Shown here: piece after piece, positions 44,730-57,181 of the stretch
Position numbering within the stretch: position 1 is the stretch's first letter
Layout: each line of letters starts with the position of its first letter
Assembly: GCA_017893485.1 (NCBI GenBank)
Contig: CM030360.1
Coordinates: forward strand, 7,868,870 to 7,932,869
Direction: 5' to 3'
DNA from: Hemerocallis citrina
Lineage: Eukaryota; Streptophyta; Magnoliopsida; Asparagales; Asphodelaceae
DNA: 64,000 bases
The notes under the pieces: model-generated
Database searches by the model: none
The model's input: the letters and a program-made list of their open reading frames with translations, nothing else
What the model was told of the DNA's origin: nothing
Program-made: the position numbers and the translations under genes

Positions 44730-47700
44730 CTGTTGTCTATAAGTATTTCGTCTATGTTTCTTAAGTGGGCTGTGATTAGAAAGAAAGGGCTGGAGTGGAG
44801 ATCTGGAAACCCAAATAGAGACATCTCGTTTATTATAATCTATACTTATTGTTGGAACAATCCCCTCTTGTTGTTGTTGCTGATGTCTCTATGTGTCCGT
44901 GTGTTGAAGGGAAAGAAGGGATGAGAGAGAGATGAGGAAAATGCCGCTATGTTAGCCTGGTGTATCCTCATTCTCTACCATTCCTCTTTCTGGCTTCTAT
45001 ATATGGCTTATATATTAAATGGGTTTCCTTCCACGATGACAGTCCGTAACACTACACTTGATATGAGCCCCGTTATAGCTGCACCCTATTGCATACTCAC
45101 AAACAACTAATACGTGTCGTTCATGCATTGTATTACCAACCCCCCTTTGGCACATAACATGCTTAGATGACATTGTATGACCTGATAATAAGGTTTGTTC
45201 AGCCGCGTTGTTGTACTGATTTGGAGGATTTTGGTATGCTAGCAGCATACTTAGTTTCACAGTGAACCCATTTTTTGTTACAAAATCATGCCAAAGATGG
45301 CAATCTGCAGGTTACTTTAACAGTACCTGAGCTTATATGTTGCTCTACTAATTCTTGAGCCCAACTAAATCTAATTTTCTTAAGTGGGCTGTGATTAGAA
45401 AGAAAGGGCTGGAATGGAGATCTGGAAACCCAAATAGAGACATCTCGTTTATTATAATCTATACTTATTGTTGGACCAATCCCCTCTTGTTGTTGTTGCT
45501 GATGTCTCTATGTGTCCGTGTGTTGAAGGGAAAGAAGGGATGAGAGAGAGATGAGGAAAATGCCGCTATGTTAGCCTGGTGTATCTTCATTCTCTACCAT
45601 TCCTCTTTCTGGCTCCATATATGGCTTATATATTAAATGGGTTTCCTTCCACGATGACAGTCCGTAACACTACACTTGATATGAGCCCTGTTCATAGCTG
45701 CACTAAATCTAATACCCAATTATTGTGCATATCCGGAGGATTTTGGCATACGTACCTATAGCATCCTCAGTTCACAGTGAACCCATTTTGTTTAAAAAAA
45801 CATGCCAAGATGACAATCAGTTGCATGAGATAAGCTTCATTAATAGTAAAAGAAGATGAAAATGGCAATCATGCCAAAGATGGCAATCAGGTTACTTTAA
45901 AAGTATCTTAAAATGAAAATTTCCATTATCTGAGCATATATGTTTCTTTAACAGTGACTGTGACCAATTGTTCTTAATTGGGCTGTGATTAGAAAGAGAC
46001 GAGTTGGAGTGGAGATCTGGAAACCCATATAGAGACAGCTTGTTCATAATAATTTATTATTATTGTTGTTCTTGTCGATCTTGTTGTTGTTGCTGATGTC
46101 TCTATGTGTCCATGTGTTGAAGGGAAAGAAGGGATGAGAGAGAGATGAGGAAAATGCTGCTATGTTAGCCTGGTGTATCCTCATTCTCTACCATTCCTCT
46201 TTCTGGCTTCTATATTTGGTTTCTTTCCACGATGACAATTCCATAAAACTACACTTGATATGAGCCCTATTCGTCATTTTCGATTTCCCTCCTCCGCTCT
46301 CTCTCGCTCTCTTCGGTATCATCTCTTGATTTCCCTTATTTTCCAAACTTAGCATATTTTTTCAGATAGATGCATCTTGATTTCCTTAACATGAATGGTT
46401 TAGTTGGGATGAAGAATTAATAGAAAAATATATGCTTAGATACCGGAAATTTTCATGGTCTTTTACTGTTAATGAAGCTCATTTCATGCATTTGATTGTC
46501 TTGTTGGCATGTTTGTTTGATACTAAATGGGTTTAGTGTGAACTGAGGATGCTATAGCTACGTACGCCCAAATTGGTCTGTGATTTGCACAACAATTTGG
46601 TTTTAGATTTAGTTGGGCACAACAATTAGTGGAGCAACATATAATTAAGCTCACCACCATGGAAATTTTCATTTTAAGGTACTGTTAAAGTATCCTGCAG
46701 ATTGCCCTCTTTGGCATGATTTTTTACCCAGAAATGGGTTCACCACTTCACTGAGTATGCTGCTAGCATCCCCATCCTCTTTCACTGTTAATGAAGCTCA
46801 TTTCATGCATCTGATTGTCTTATTGGCATGTTTGTTTGATACTAAATGGGTTTAGTGTGAACTGAGGATGCTATAGCTACGTACGCCCAAATTGGTCTGT
46901 GATTTGCATAACAATTTGGTTTTAGATTTAGTTGGGCACAACAATTAGTGGAGTAACATATAATTAAGCTCACCACCATGGAAATTTTCATTTTAAGGTA
47001 CTGTTAAAGTATCCTGCAGATTGCCCTCTTTGGCATGATTTTTTACCCAGAAATGGGTTCACCACTTCACTGAGTATGCTGCTAGCATCCCCATCCTCTT
47101 TCACTGTTAATGAAGCTCATTTCATGCATCTGATTGTCTTATTGGCATGTTTGTTTGATACTAAATGGGTTTAGTGTGAACTGAGGATGCTATAGCTACG
47201 TACGCCCAAATTGGTCTGTGATTTGCATAACAATTTGGTTTTAGATTTAGTTGGGCACAACAATTAGTGGAGCAACATATAATTAAGCTCACCACCATGG
47301 AAATTTTTATTTTAAGGTACTGTTAAAGTATCCTGCAGATTGCCCTCTTTGGCATGATTTTTTACCCAGAAATGGGTTCACCACTTCACTGAGTATGCTG
47401 CTAGCATCCCCATCCTCTTTCACTGTTAATGAAGCTCATTTCATGCATCTGATTGTCTTGTAGGCATGTTTGTTTGATACTAAATGGGTTTAGTGTGAAC
47501 TGAGGATGCTATAGCTACGTACGCCCAAATTGGTCTGTGATTTGCACAACAATTTGGTTTTAGATTTAGTTGGGCACAACAATTAGTGGAGCAACATATA
47601 ATTAAGCTCACCACCATGGAAATTTTCATTTTAAGGTACTGTTAAAGTATCCTGCAGATTGCCCTCTTTGGCATGATTTTTTTACCCAGAAATGGGTTCA

Positions 47701-49670
47701 CCACTTCACTGAGTATGCTGCTAGCATCCCCATCCTCTTTCACTGTTAATGAAGCTCATTTCATGCATCTGATTGTCTTGTTGGCATGTTTGTTTGATAC
47801 TAAATGGGTTTAGTGTGAACTGAGGATGCTATAGCTACGTACGCCCAAATTGGTCTGTGATTTGCACAACAATTTGGTTTTAGATTTAGTTGGGCACAAC
47901 AATTAGTGGAGCAACATATAATTAAGCTCACCACCATGGAAATTTTCATTTTAAGGTACTGTTAAAGTATCTTGCAGATTGCCCTCTTTGGCATGATTTT
48001 TTACCCAGAAATGGGTTCACCACTTCACTGAGTATGCTGCTAGCATCCCCATCCTCTTTCACTGTTAATGAAGCTCATTTCATGCATCTGATTGTCTTGT
48101 TGGCATGTTTTTTTGATACTAAATGGGTTTAGTGTGAACTGAGGATGCTATAGCTACGTACGCCCAAATTGGTCTGTGATTTGCACAACAATTTGGTTTT
48201 AGATTTAGTTGGACATAACAATTAGTGGAGCAACATATAATTAAGCTCACCACCATGGAAATTTTCATTTTAAGGTACTGTTAAAGTATCCTGCAGATTG
48301 CCCTCTTTGGCATGATTTTTTACCCAGAAATGGGTTCACCACTTCACTGAGTATGCTGCTAGCATCCCCATCCTCTTTCACTGTTAATGAAGCTCATTTC
48401 ATGCATCTGATTGTCTTGTTGGCATGTTTCTTTGATACTAAATGGGTTTAGTGTGAACTGAGGATGCTATAGCTACGTACGCCCAAATTGGTCTGTGATT
48501 TGCACAACAATTTGGTTTTAGATTTAGTTGGGCACAATAATTAGTGGAGCAACATATAATTAAGCTCACCACCATGGAAATTTTCATTTTAAGGTACTGT
48601 TAAAGTATCCTGCAGATTGCCCTCTTTGGCATGATTTTTTACCTAGAAATGGGTTCACCACTTCACTGAGTATGCTGCTAGCATCCCCATCCTCTTTCAC
48701 TGTTAATGAAGCTCATTTCAAGCATCTGATTGTCTTGTTGGCATGTTTGTTTGATACTAAATGGGTTTAGTGTGAACTGAGGATGCTATAGCTACGTACG
48801 CCCAAATTGGTCTGTGATTTGCACAACAATTTGGTTTTAGATTTAGTTGGGCACAACAATTAGTGGAGCAACATATAATTAAGCTCACCACCATGGAAAT
48901 TTTCATTTTAAGGTACTGTTAAAGTATCCTGCAGATTGCCCTCTTTGGCATGATTTTTTTAACCAGAAATGGGTTCACCACTTCACTGAGTATGCTGCTA
49001 GCATCCCCATCCTCTTTCACTGTTAATAAAGCTCATTTCATGCATATGATTGTCTTCTTGGCATGTTTCTTTGATACTAAATGGGTTTAGTGTGAACTGA
49101 GGCATCTTTGGAAATTTTCATTTCAAGATACTGTTAAAGTAACCTGTTTGCCATCTTTGGCATGAATTTTTAACCCAAAATGGGTTCACTTCCAAACTGA
49201 GTTTGCTGCTAGCATCCCCATCTTCTTTTACTGCTACTGAAGCTTATTTCTTTAAGATCCAGGATGGCAAATTTTGATTGGGCTGTGATTGGATTGTTCA
49301 GTGGCTGTTGTCTATGTTCTTAGTTGGGCTGTGATTAGAACGAGAGGGCTCGAGTGGAGATCTGGAAACCCATATAGAGACATCTTGTTCATAATGATTT
49401 ATTATTATTGTTGTTCTTGTCGCTCTTGCTGTTCTTGCTGATGTCTCTTTGTGTCCGTGTGTTGAAGGGAAAGCAGGGATGATAGAGATGAGGAAAATGC
49501 CGCTATGTTAGCCTGGTGTATCCAAAGTCTCTACCATTCTTCTTTCTGTTTCCATTTCTGGCTTCTATATTTGGTTTCCTTCCACGATGACAGTTCCCTA
49601 AAAATACACTTGATATGAGCCCTATCTTATTTTTCTTATTTTTCTTATATTTGGTTTCCGTCCACGATGA
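44730..49670. repeat. Four dispersed copies of a ~300-bp block in intron 5
   Basis: GGGCTGTGATTAGAAAG...GAGATCTGGAAACCCA...TGTGTTGAAGGGAAAG blocks occur at about 44745-45075, 45380-45690, 45975-46270 and 49320-49620, interleaved with reverse copies of the 319-bp family (45235-45365, 45700-45960). At 46270-46470 the 5' leader and start of intron 1 (41543-41800) are duplicated. Confidence 0.7.
46450..49100 (+). repeat. 319-bp tandem array, eight near-identical units
   Basis: The landmark GAGGATGCTATAGCTACGTA recurs at 46545, 46864, 47183, 47502, 47822, 48141, 48460 and 48779; a ninth, at 49099, is cut short. Spacing is 319 bases except for two of 320. Units differ at only a few positions, so expansion is recent. 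There is no ORF through the unit; it lies inside intron 5 of the CACTA gene. Confidence 0.95.
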
Positions 49671-51069
49671 CAGTTTCATGGATTGTCTGAACAATCCATG
49701 AAAGACATGCTTAGATACTGAATTTTCATTTGTTTTACTGTTTTAGGTAATGGATATTCCCAATCAAAGGAGAATATAGAGTTTTCAAGTTAGATACTGA
49801 ATTTTCATTTGTTTTGTTATTTTAGATATATTTAAAAAACAAAATTAAGTACCGGATTTTTAGCATTGCAATGTAATTATTTTACCTCTCTATATATCAT
49901 CAACAATTCCATTTGCAATTGGCACTTTGATCTTATAATTTAAGATACAGTTAGATTTTTTTGCAAGTTCAAAAAATATGTATATTCTGTATTGTGGTCT
50001 ACTGTTGAATTAAACTATTGTTTTTTTTTTTTCACAGAGCGGTCGCCGAGATGAAGAAAATTCTGATGATCAGAACTGAAGCTCCTCGAGGGTATGAATC
50101 CGTGGTCCTCCTTGCCGTTCTTGTGTCCTTGCTGTATGATTGTTCTTATGTCCTCCTTGCTGTTATGTCAGACTGTTTTTTTTGGATGAGAGTTATGTCA
50201 GACGGTTTAGTTGGGATATTTGTCAGACCTGAGATATTTGGGATGTTCGTCGATATTTTAATTTGTTAATTATGACTGTTAATTTGGCGGTGAATTTGGT
50301 TGTGATTATGACACTGTTAATTAGTTTGTTGAAATATTTGGGATATGATACGTGTTAGACTTTGTTATTCTTGTGTTTGGTTGTGATTTGCGCATTAATA
50401 TGAAATGAAATTAGTTGAATCAGTTATGAATTAGTTTACAGGTTTTGTAAAAGAAACTGTGAATTGAAATCGAATGGAAAACAGGAGAGAGGAATACAAA
50501 CGCCGGTTTATCTATTTAATTAGTTGCAGTGTGCGATATACCGGCGTTCACGCAGACGCCGGTGTATACTGCTAGACGCCGGTTAATGCCGTCAGATGTA
50601 ACGGTAAAAAGAAACACCGGCGTTTTATAAAAGGCCGGTGTAGTTGGGTTTACCGGCGTTTTTGATCACGCCGGTGCTTGTGAGTAGGGAAAAGCGGACA
50701 CTCATAAACGCACATACACCGGCGGTCACAGACCGCCGGTGTACGTTCGTTCTACACCGGCGTTTCTATAGACGCCGGTAAATTGATGAACACCGACGGT
50801 TTATAACCGCCGGAGAATGTATATTGGGGGGTATAAGACGGCACTCAGAGGCCCCCATACACCGGCGTTTTTAGGCCGCCGGTGTAGGTGTCACATTTAC
50901 CGGCGCCCAGTAAAACCGCCGGTGTAGACCCCTTCCTTTCAGCGATGCTCGTTTCGGCGGCATTTGGACCGACGCTATTATAAACGCCGGTGATAGTTTC
51001 ACCGGCGTAAAAAAATGCCGGTAAAGACTTAAAAAAACGCCGGGAAAGTGAGTTTCTTTTGTAGTGTAT

Positions 51070-52130
51070 AGACTAGTTAACCAAGTTAACGCACCTCATT
51101 ATACCAGGCGCTCTAACGGGGTTAACGAGTGTCGATTGGGTTCATCTTTAAGTAACCCACGCTATCTCACTCTCTTCTCACATCTCCTCATTAAAAACCC
51201 TACCGAGGCGATTTATAACCCAAAACCCCCAAACCCTAGTCTTCGATTTTGCCATCTACTCATCTCAATCTATTGTAATTTTTGGTGGAATCTCTTCATC
51301 CATCTAAATCTCCTAAAACACGCCATCTAAATCTCCTAAAACACACCATTTGAACCCATTTACCCGTTTCCACAATTTGAACCCATTTATCTGAGTTTAT
51401 CTGAGATATCAAAGTTGAAATATAAAGATATGAAGATTTTGAGTTGTGATATGAAAGTTGAAATATGAAGATTTGAAGGTTTGAGCTGAGATATGAAAGT
51501 TGGTTTGATATGAAGCTAATATTGATTTGATATGAAAGTTGAGATATGAAGCTGATATTATGGAAAGCTGATTTGAAGATTTGTATGTTTCTGGATAGTA
51601 AAGGATACAAAGTCGTTAACTCCGTTAACGGCCCTGGTAAAACTAAGGCCGTTAACTGAGTTAACGAGTCTTAGTAACTTCAATTTCCAAAAAGTTGCAA
51701 CATTCTGGAAAGTGAAGAATCTCCACAGTCGTTAACTCAGTTAACGGCCTTGGTAAAACCAAGGTCGTTAACCGAGTTAACAAGTCTTAGTAACTTCAAT
51801 TTCCAGAAAATTGCAACTTTCTGGAAAGTGAAGAACCTCCACAGTCGTTAACTCAGTTAACGGCCTTGGTTTTAAGAAGGCCGTTAACTGAGTTAACGAG
51901 ACTTAGTAACTTCATTTCCAACAAGTTTCAGCATTATTGAATTTTCCCATCGCGGAGTCGTTAACTTTCAAACTAACATATATCATACAAAGTTTCAATA
52001 CATATAACATAAATCATGATTCCATACAAACTTTCAAACTAACATATAACATAAATCATGATTCCATACAAACTTTCAAATTAAATATTACCTAATCAAA
52101 AAAATTCAACTAACAAAACTCCAAAACAGC
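51070..52130. other. MuDR element subterminal region with ~120-bp repeats
   Basis: Leader-like CCAAACCCTAG text at about 51215-51250, then AT-rich ATATGAAG repeats. At 51600-51935 are three copies of a ~120-bp unit built on GTTAACTCAGTTAACGGCC with AACTTCAATTTCCA. No coding exon seen. Confidence 0.6.
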
Positions 52131-54586
52131 TCAATGTTGGCTTTGAGTAGATTGACTTGAGTTGTTCCGACATCGGCATTTATTGTGACCCCTCAAAACA
52201 CATTTTGAACACGTCATTCCTGAAGCCCTACTAAACTCATCTCGTACATCCATATCATTACGTACTCTCGTACTCTTCGGCCGACCTTTCCGAGAACGTC
52301 GAAGGCTCGCATCGGGTACAAGTTTGTTTCCAATATTAACTGGCCAATATGCAGGATCTAGTGTAGGATGAAAATTGGGAGCCCATGTTTGTGCTAACGA
52401 AATAGTTGAGTAGAATGTATCAATATACGGTTTGTAATCAATAGCGTGATATGCACAAGCTGCTAGAACATGAGAACATGGTATATGATATAACTGAAAT
52501 TTTTCACAAGTACATGTTTTATTGTCTAAGTTAACGGTGTGCAAGTTACCACCCTTTTCATTCCCACCTACTCTTCGTATACCTGTTTTGACTGCAAAAA
52601 CTCCAGGTTGATGACTAAACAATATTACCTCATGCATGTAGGCTCTTTCACGCCAGAAATCTATCAAATCTTGTACTCTTTGTGCAAAAAATTTACCCTC
52701 TGTGATTAGCATGTTGGCTAATTGACGCTGTGTGGCAAAGTACGAATTAAGACAGTAAAAGATCATGTCCACAATAGCAGTTACTGGTAAACTACGCACG
52801 CCTTTCAAAACCAAGTTGAAAACTTCTGATAGGTTGGTAGTCATAATCTCATATCGCCGTCCTCCATCTTCAGAAAGTGCCCATTTCGCAACTATTTTCT
52901 CTTTCAACCAATTTGCCGCTTCCGCATTGACTGTTTCCTATTCCGCAAGTTTGCTTTGAAATTTTTTTGGTTGGTTTTGACATGCTATAATTTTGACTTT
53001 CGTCCTCATTGCTTTGCTACCAAATTTGGTAAAGAAATTGGTAGCAAAATGTTGCACATAATAACGATGATAAGCATTGGGTTCGTTCCATGCACCATTC
53101 TGCGATTCCATGACGGCCAAAATACCTGCGCGCCGATCAGCTATAACACATAAACCAAACCGATCAGTGACATAGAAACGAATACAGTTCATAAACCATG
53201 TCCATTTATAAACACTCTCTCCGTCAACTATTGCGAAAACAAATGGAAACAAACAATCATTCGCATCCGGTGCGACTGCTATTAACAAACAACCCTTATA
53301 TTTACCATACAGGTGTGTTTCATCAACACTTATAACAGGTCTACAAGACTTAAACCCTTCAATTGAAGCACCAAATGCCCAAAACATACCCCTGAATGTT
53401 TCAACGCCAGGGCCGGATTCATACTTATCCCAATGGATAACAGTTCCTGGATTTGCTGCTTGTATTGCTGATAGAAGTAAAGGCAACTTAGTGTACACAT
53501 CTTCAAATGATCCGTACAAATTCTCAATAGATTTCTGTTTTCCAATCCAAACCTTCCTATAAGATATCTGATAATTCAATTTAACTTTGACCATCTCAAT
53601 AATTGCACGCGGTGTAATTGTTATATGAGCATTCACAACATTCATAATCAAACTACATACAAGTTTAGCATCAACTTTGCAAAGGTCTTGACTCAATGCG
53701 GGATTCACACAAGTATGCGGCCCTACTATTTTGTTAACCACAAAATTTGTCTGGCCCTTCGAAACAATTGCACGTAATCTCCACGGACAACCACCCTCAC
53801 CAGGAACCAGTGGGATTTGCACTAACTCCTCAAGTGAACGTTTTCTCAGAGCTAATTTACATTTTACAACAAAGATTGTAGGTGAAGATTTCATTGTGAT
53901 AAATTCCCGATGTTTGTTGATAGAGTACAACTTTACCACATGTTGAATCGAATCTTTACTTTAAAACTCTTGCTCAATGTAGAACTCATTTACGGTAGAT
54001 GAACCGGACGATTCTTGTGGACTATGATTTACTCTCGCACTTGGTGCCATTTCCTCCGTAACATGAGCGTTGACATTATTGAAGCCATCAGTAAAGTTCA
54101 CATCGACATCAATACTCTCATTCATATTAATATTCAAATATTCGTCTACTTCTTCCTCATCTTCATTATGTAATCCTGCTTCAGCTTCATCATATGTTTC
54201 TTCGTATTCTTCTTCATCATCAACTAAATTATTATTAACAGTAGCATTTTCAAATAACCCGAAAAAATTGGTATTCGGAACATAATCATTATCCAAATTT
54301 GGTTGACTTGGCAATTCAAATTCAGTATAATCTGGGCATGTAGTATTTGGAAAGGTGTGTTCGTGTGAGGACGGAGGGATTTCTTAGGATGTTTGAACTG
54401 GATTCGAAACGATTTTACGGTCGGCAATTCACGAGCGGAGCTTGAACCAAGGTTAGCATATGGTTGGGCATTAATATTTTTAATTTGCTGAATATATATC
54501 TCTAGTGTAAACCAACTAAAATTCGGATCAAGTGTTCTACCAATCATGGACTTCAGAGAGTTGTTGTTTCCTACGGGTACAGTCAT
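52131..54586 (-). pseudogene. MuDR-type (MURA) transposase, inactivated
   Basis: On the minus strand, in order: a Ser-rich start region (54586-54224), an acidic stretch DDEEEYEETYDEAEAGLHNE, then VKLYSINKHREF and a WRLRAIVSKGQTNF / HTCVNP MuDR N-terminal zinc-binding region. The transposase core follows with VISVDETHLYGKYKGCLLIA and FPFVFAIVDGESVYKWTWF, then the SWIM finger CTCEKFQLYHIPCSHVL and a CCHC knuckle CSKCVLRGHNKCRC near the end. The length fits plant MULE transposases (about 800 residues). Breaks: TAA at 53961-53963, TAG at 52938-52940, and a frame change between the two N-terminal pieces (54224-54314). It would bind the TIRs and cut the surrounding element; this copy cannot be made full-length. 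Confidence 0.88.
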
Positions 54587-55615
54587 AAAATATTGACCAT
54601 TACCCTTTCCTGATGCATAACGGACTAAAATTTTAATCTTCTATCGTTCTCTATCCCAATTAATGACCTCATAAACCTTCTCTACAAAATCTTCCATTGT
54701 GATTTGTATGAAGTACCCAAATTATTTCGGGATCAACGAAACTATAAGAACAACCTATTTTTGGGTCATGGATGATCTCACCACCAAAATAAAGCCAACT
54801 AGGAAGATCATAATCTATACATATACATATTTTAAAAAAAAATATTCAATATCTACTATACAAAATGTATTCGATAAAATGATTTAAAAATCATACCTTC
54901 AAATGGATGATCAGAAAAGATGAGGAATTTCGAGCTTGAAGAAGACGGGGTAGTCAAGGAGAGCCACTTGATAAAAAATCTGCTATGTTAATCCCCAAAC
55001 TAACAATATCCCAAACATGGATTTAGGGTTTTCAAAGTGGGAGGATATATGAGTGTCAGAGAAGAAGAAGATGAATGTGAGAGAAGAAGAAGAATATCCC
55101 TTTCAGATTTTGTAGAGTAATTTTGGACTAAGATTTACAATTGGGATGTTAGGGTTTTGGAGTTGGGTTCCGAAATTGGGGGAGAAAGAGGAGAGAGAGA
55201 GAGACACTAAAAGTATAATGATATTACCTACCTGCGTATCTTATTTAAAACTCACCCAAACGACACAAACTAACTCGGTTAGCATGCCTGGTATAAATAG
55301 GCGCGCTAATGGGGTTAGCGTCCCTATAATAGGTTATTTACAGTTGTGCCAACTACAAACGTTAATCCGGTTAACGCGAGTGGTTAAAATACTACCGCTA
55401 ACGGGGTTAACGAGTCTATGTTGGATGAGTTTTTCTGTGAAGTCTTACTCAAGGGGAAAAGTGTTATCCCCTAACCTACGCTAACGGGGTTAACGCTAGG
55501 GAAACTACTAGACTCGTTAATCCTGTTAGCGACAGGAATGTTTTGGTATTAAATTTTCAAACAGGGACTATTTTGTACATACTTACAAAAAGTGGGATAG
55601 TTTGGTAAAAAATTG
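54587..55615 (-). other. Transposase leader and right TIR of the MuDR element
   Basis: About 55240-55615 mirrors 40824-41140 and part of the left arm (GTTAACGGGGTTAACG-type blocks), and should hold the transposase promoter. 54587-55240 is AT-rich leader sequence. Confidence 0.6.
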
Positions 55616-55624
55616 TGATTATAG

Positions 55625-55949
55625 AACATGCAGCATCGTATGTCTGATTGCTTAGTTAAAGCTAGGAGGAAGAATAAATCTCTCCAATTTTCATTTAATT
55701 TCTTAACTAGAGTTACCCTGTGCAAATTGCACAAACTAGAATAATTTTGAGGAACTCATAAAATTGTATGGTACTTAAAAATTTAAAAATGCCTCTTAGC
55801 TATTTCAATCACAATATTATAAAAGATGACAAATCTACAAATTAACTAATTCACACTTTTAAATTAACCAACATCATTCTATATTTCTATTCAATTAAAA
55901 GAAAATAAAAAAATAGTCGAATAATTACCGAAATTTAGATATGCTAAAA
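55625..55949. other. Intergenic, nothing recognised
   Basis: AT-rich; no gene or repeat end seen. Confidence 0.4.
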
Positions 55950-57181
55950 AGAGACTTACAATCATGTCAGATTCCTCCATTCTAAAGCTTGCTTGCAAAT
56001 ATTGATATTGTCTGCGAAGTCGCTCAATATTTACCTCCAACTATTCTATATTACTCCTTAGTTGTGTCTCTATAAAATGATCAAATTTTAAAACACACAT
56101 ACAATACTACAATTCACGAAAATTTTTCAAACAAACAAAAGAGATAGAAAATATACCACCATCTGCATGTTGTTTTCCTTCTGATTCCAGCATATTCCGA
56201 AGCTTCTCTTGCTTCATCAAATTTTCATCTTCTCATTTCATCAACCATTTGATGCAAGTCATTAGCTTTCTTATATATTCACCCATTTGTTCACTTTTAT
56301 TCTAAGAAAATAAAAAATAATAAAATAAAATAATGATAAAATGCACCAAACTATTCAACTTTCATCCTTTTTACCATCATCTACAATCCATCATTCTTCG
56401 TAATTGAAAATTTAATGATAGTATTACTTAGAATGCAAAAGTCCAAATGAAAACAGATAACAATTAGAAGAAAAAGCCCTCATATGCAAGTCAGTTCGTT
56501 CCAATCTCACAGCTGGCGATCCTCGTTCTTGTAATCCGAAACCCTACATTATTAGGTTTGCATCCGATCCTGAATCTCAAAACTTGACCATACTATCATA
56601 AAAAAAGCAGAAAAATACTCAGACACAAAAAATTAAATATTACCAAAAAAAAATATAAAAACTAAAACAACAATTCTAATTGAAGAAAGATTACTAAAAT
56701 AATTATGAGAGATTGCTAAAAAAAATGAAAAGCTCAAGAACTTAACCAAAGTTTTTTCATGAGAAATAATTATGAGAAGTAGTGAACACAATTACCATAA
56801 AATTGAAGATTAAAAGTTGATCTCAGGTAACCTACATCTGGGCTAATTGCAGCGACGATATGACATACATGCCGAACTGCCATCTCCGTAATCTTTGCGT
56901 ATACACATTGGAGAGAGTAGTGTAAATCAGTGAATAAACAAAAACAAACATATAATAAACACTTACATTACCTCTTACGTTCCCACAGTTTATTCTTTCC
57001 TCTATCTCTTCGCCTTCCGAAATCTCAATTTCTACCATGGCCTCTAAAATCTAATTTATTTGGATATGAAGAAACAATGAATCAAGAACAGAACATTAGT
57101 TAGGATTTAGTCTGAAAATAACCAATCTTTATTTTTGAATCCATAATTAGGGTTTGGATTCCGAAATTTCAATAATTGAAA

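Larger units (their letters stand above)
43263..50079 (+). pseudogene. CACTA (Ptta/En/Spm, transposase_24-type) accessory protein gene, one frameshift
   Basis: Six exons with GT..AG borders and matching phases: 43263-43613, 43700-43903, 43997-44089, 44165-44265, 44343-44642 and 50038-50079 (TGA). The protein starts MPRRGKRLNINDGNESHRD; its middle has YFSFADSLTPWVEKSLSKKW, then HTAGTQSFALVREEL and KDGTYASPEAARIL. The C-terminus is the coiled coil EMTALKAQVALLQEQMANLI followed by SGRRDEENSDDQN. This order matches plant transposase_24 proteins, the TNPA-like DNA-binding partners of CACTA transposases. In exon 4 the frame changes around 44205-44212 (a single base missing), so this copy is probably dead; otherwise about 350 residues. 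Intron 5 is 5.4 kb and contains the whole 319-bp array. Confidence 0.8.
41141..51066 (+). mobile_element. 9.9-kb CACTA element with accessory gene and tandem array
   Basis: Ends CACTACAAAAGAAACT and AGTTTCTTTTGTAGTG, flanked by the 3-bp repeat TAT (41138-41140, 51067-51069). Subterminal regions hold many ACCGGCGTTT / AACGCCGGTG motifs in both orientations (about 41165-41360 and 50500-51050). It encodes one six-exon accessory-protein gene and no TNPD transposase, so it would depend on a relative for movement. Confidence 0.93.
40824..55615 (-). mobile_element. MuDR-type Mutator element, split by a CACTA element
   Basis: Inverted ends: AATTTTTTACCAAACTATCC on both strands, similar for several hundred bases, with repeated GTTAACGGGGTTAACG-type subterminal motifs. 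Flanks TGATTACAG (40815-40823) and TGATTATAG (55616-55624) agree at 8 of 9 positions, a Mutator-length duplication. It carries a decayed MuDR transposase (52131-54586, minus). About 4.9 kb is its own; the remaining 9.9 kb is the CACTA element at 41141-51066. Confidence 0.87.

Noticed and set aside
46450..49100. 319-bp units as centromeric satellite
   Set aside because: Only eight units, confined to an intron of a CACTA gene; no evidence for a larger satellite field in this window.
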